DNA of 6,021 bases from Dehalococcoidales bacterium (GTDB lineage Bacteria > Chloroflexota > Dehalococcoidia > Dehalococcoidales > Fen-1064). This document shows, one piece after another, positions 5,472 to 6,021 of this stretch. Each line of letters starts with the position of its first letter. Position 1 is the stretch's first letter. The position numbers and the translations under genes were made by a program. The stretch spans positions 1 to 6,021 of the forward strand of contig JAQTPO010000119.1 in the NCBI GenBank assembly GCA_028712845.1. The letters are read 5' to 3'. The notes beneath the pieces are model-generated. The model was not told the DNA's origin and did not search any database. It saw only the letters and a program-made list of their open reading frames with translations.

Positions 5472-5505
5472 TCATAAATTATGAGCATACGCTCATAATT
5501 TATGC
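5472..5505 (-). promoter_or_regulatory. Tandem palindromic operator upstream of DUF134
   Basis: Two 13-bp palindromes lie here: TCATAAATTATGA (5472-5484, perfect) and TCATAATTTATGC (5493-5505, one mismatch). Their centres (5478 and 5499) are 21 bp apart, two helical turns. Together they also form a perfect 14-bp inverted repeat (5473-5486 with 5491-5504) around a 4-nt ATAC loop. The site covers the promoter -10 and the expected start of transcription and touches the ribosome-binding site, as expected for a repressor operator. The likely ligand is the DUF134 protein itself (inference). As RNA the same repeat would fold into a 14-bp leader hairpin directly before the SD, so control of translation is an alternative. 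Confidence 0.6.
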
Positions 5506-5530
5506 TAATACTAAATTAAATATTTGTCAA
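5502..5530 (-). promoter_or_regulatory. Sigma-70-type promoter for the DUF134-led cluster
   Basis: On the minus strand, a perfect TTGACA (-35, 5525-5530) is followed after exactly 17 nt by TAGCAT (-10, 5502-5507, four of six consensus bases). The spacer is almost entirely A and T. Transcription would start near 5494-5496, leaving a leader of about 33 nt before the DUF134 ATG. The palindromic operator overlaps the -10 and the start site. Confidence 0.6.
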
Positions 5531-5544
5531 GGGCATCCTTGACA
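5525..5544. repeat. Inverted repeat carrying divergent TTGACA boxes
   Basis: A perfect 8-bp inverted repeat, TGTCAAGG and CCTTGACA, flanks a 4-nt GCAT centre. Each arm contains a TTGACA: the minus-strand one is the -35 of the DUF134 promoter, while the plus-strand one (5539-5544) has no good -10 at 16-18 nt. It may be a second protein-binding site placed on the -35, or a chance consequence of two similar boxes. Confidence 0.4.
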
Positions 5545-5622
5545 GCATTCTACCAACTTAATCAGGGCAAGGTTATAGCCTAGAAAATAATGATTGACAA
5601 GGGTAATAGGGAGAAAGGAAAG

Positions 5623-5832
5623 ATGACAACTAAAGCTAAAATGCAAACCAAAGCAGACCTGATTCAAATAATCATCAAAAATACTCGCAGGATACCTGCA
5701 CGTTTCCAGCCTGCCGTGAAGCGAGATTTCTTAGTAGGGCTAAAGTATAAGAACAAGGGGCAACTCAAGCGCATAGCATCAAAAATGATAGTCGAGGTCG
5801 ATAAGAGTGGTTGGGGAATTAAATTTCGCTAG
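5623..5832 (+). CDS. Small basic hypothetical protein
   Basis: This is a 69-residue, Lys/Arg-rich protein (MTTKAKMQTKADLIQIIIKN at the start, ending SGWGIKFR) and the only plus-strand gene in the window. The frame also has an ATG at 5590, but no usable ribosome-binding site precedes it. The ATG at 5623 has GGGAG and AAGGA just upstream and is preferred. The sequence suggests a helix (KADLIQIIIKNTRRI) and a short basic C-terminal domain (GQLKRIASKMIVEVDKSGWG). No signal peptide, membrane segment or Cys is present. It is divergent from the DUF134 gene and shares its upstream region, so it could be a regulated neighbour or an unrelated gene. I do not recognise the family; nucleic-acid binding would fit its charge but is a guess. 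Confidence 0.6.
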   Translation: MTTKAKMQTKADLIQIIIKNTRRIPARFQPAVKRDFLVGLKYKNKGQLKRIASKMIVEVDKSGWGIKFR

Positions 5833-6021
5833 TTACCAGATACCAAATATATCAGTCACTCTAGGAGCACGTTTTTGGCGAACGGGTTTTTTACCGTGTC
5901 TGGTAATGTGCTGTGCTGTAGCTTTGGCTTCCATCTCGATACCGCTATCGAGAAAATCAGCCCATTTACACCTGAAAAAGTACGCCGTGGGGAAGCGATT
6001 CTTAATAAAATGGTCTATCAA
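5833..6021 (-). CDS. Hypothetical protein, C-terminal end (cut by right edge)
   Basis: An open minus-strand frame enters from the right edge and ends with TAA at 5833-5835, giving 62 visible residues that finish TDIFGIW. The start is presumably outside the window, since the only start-like codon upstream of residue 30 is a TTG at the very edge. The visible part is basic in its second half (RHGKKPVRQKRAPR) and has one Cys. Its stop codon abuts the stop of the plus-strand gene at 5832 without a spacer. I do not recognise it. It may be a real C-terminus or a non-coding frame. Confidence 0.35.
   Translation of the reverse strand: MIDHFIKNRFPTAYFFRCKWADFLDSGIEMEAKATAQHITRHGKKPVRQKRAPRVTDIFGIW
5934..5953. 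repeat. 8-bp perfect inverted repeat
   Basis: TCTCGATA and TATCGAGA flank a 4-nt CCGC loop. It lies inside the edge-truncated minus-strand frame and about 100 bp past the stop of the plus-strand gene. There is no T-run on either side, so it is not called a terminator; it could be incidental. Confidence 0.25.

Noticed and set aside
5590..5622. An 11-codon N-terminal extension of the small plus-strand gene from the ATG at 5590.
   Set aside because: No ribosome-binding site precedes 5590, while the ATG at 5623 has purine-rich SD-like sequence immediately upstream.
5833..5906. TTACCAGA and TCTGGTAA arms as an attachment site or mobile-element end.
   Set aside because: They are only 8 bp, separated by 58 bp, with no transposase or target duplication visible; this is compatible with chance.
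1..6021. CRISPR array, tRNA, rRNA or insertion sequence.
   Set aside because: No regularly spaced direct repeats, cloverleaf-like segments, rRNA motifs or transposase genes were seen on either strand.

Overview
The window reads as a gene cluster from an anaerobic bacterium, nearly all of it on the minus strand and transcribed from right to left. The sequence suggests an anaerobe because it holds two ferredoxin-containing MinD/Mrp-type ATPases, a NifX/NifB-like (Nitro_FeMo-Co) protein, DUF5320-like small proteins, a DUF134 regulator and an FmdB-type zinc ribbon. This combination is familiar from Dehalococcoidia, sulfate-reducing Desulfobacterota, Thermotogota and methanogens. The moderate G+C, the style of the small proteins and the presence of an RRM protein make a Dehalococcoidia-like Chloroflexota my best guess, but that is inference and not certain.

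Layout, following transcription from right to left. At the right edge (5833-6021) is the C-terminal end of an unrecognised minus-strand frame. It converges, stop against stop, with a small basic plus-strand gene (5623-5832) of unknown function. The intergenic region 5463-5622 holds a good promoter for the minus-strand cluster. Two 13-bp palindromes with centres 21 bp apart cover its -10 and start region, and a separate inverted repeat sits on its -35. The cluster then runs: DUF134 HTH regulator (4998-5462), a stand-alone GAF protein (4337-4927) with its own promoter candidate, a Gly/Arg-rich coiled-coil protein (3930-4202), a DUF5320-like protein (3703-3894), a NifX-like protein (3277-3690), a small zinc ribbon carrying the DUF5320 N-terminal tag (3050-3247), an RRM-methyltransferase fusion (2244-3029), two tandem 2x[4Fe-4S] ATPases overlapping by 29 nt (1322-2188 and 487-1350), an FmdB-type zinc ribbon (234-476), and a Cys-containing protein cut by the left edge (1-169).

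How the genes may work together (inference). The ATPase pair plus the NifX-like protein resembles the core of the Desulfovibrio 'orange protein' (ORP) cluster and similar iron-sulfur or metal-cofactor handling loci. The DUF134 protein is the probable local regulator and may repress its own promoter. The small Cys-rich and Gly/Arg-rich proteins could be metal or cluster carriers or scaffolds. The unexpected member is the RRM-methyltransferase fusion, which puts an RNA-recognition fold and an S-adenosylmethionine enzyme into what otherwise looks like a metallocofactor operon. It is the most promising candidate for something undescribed here.
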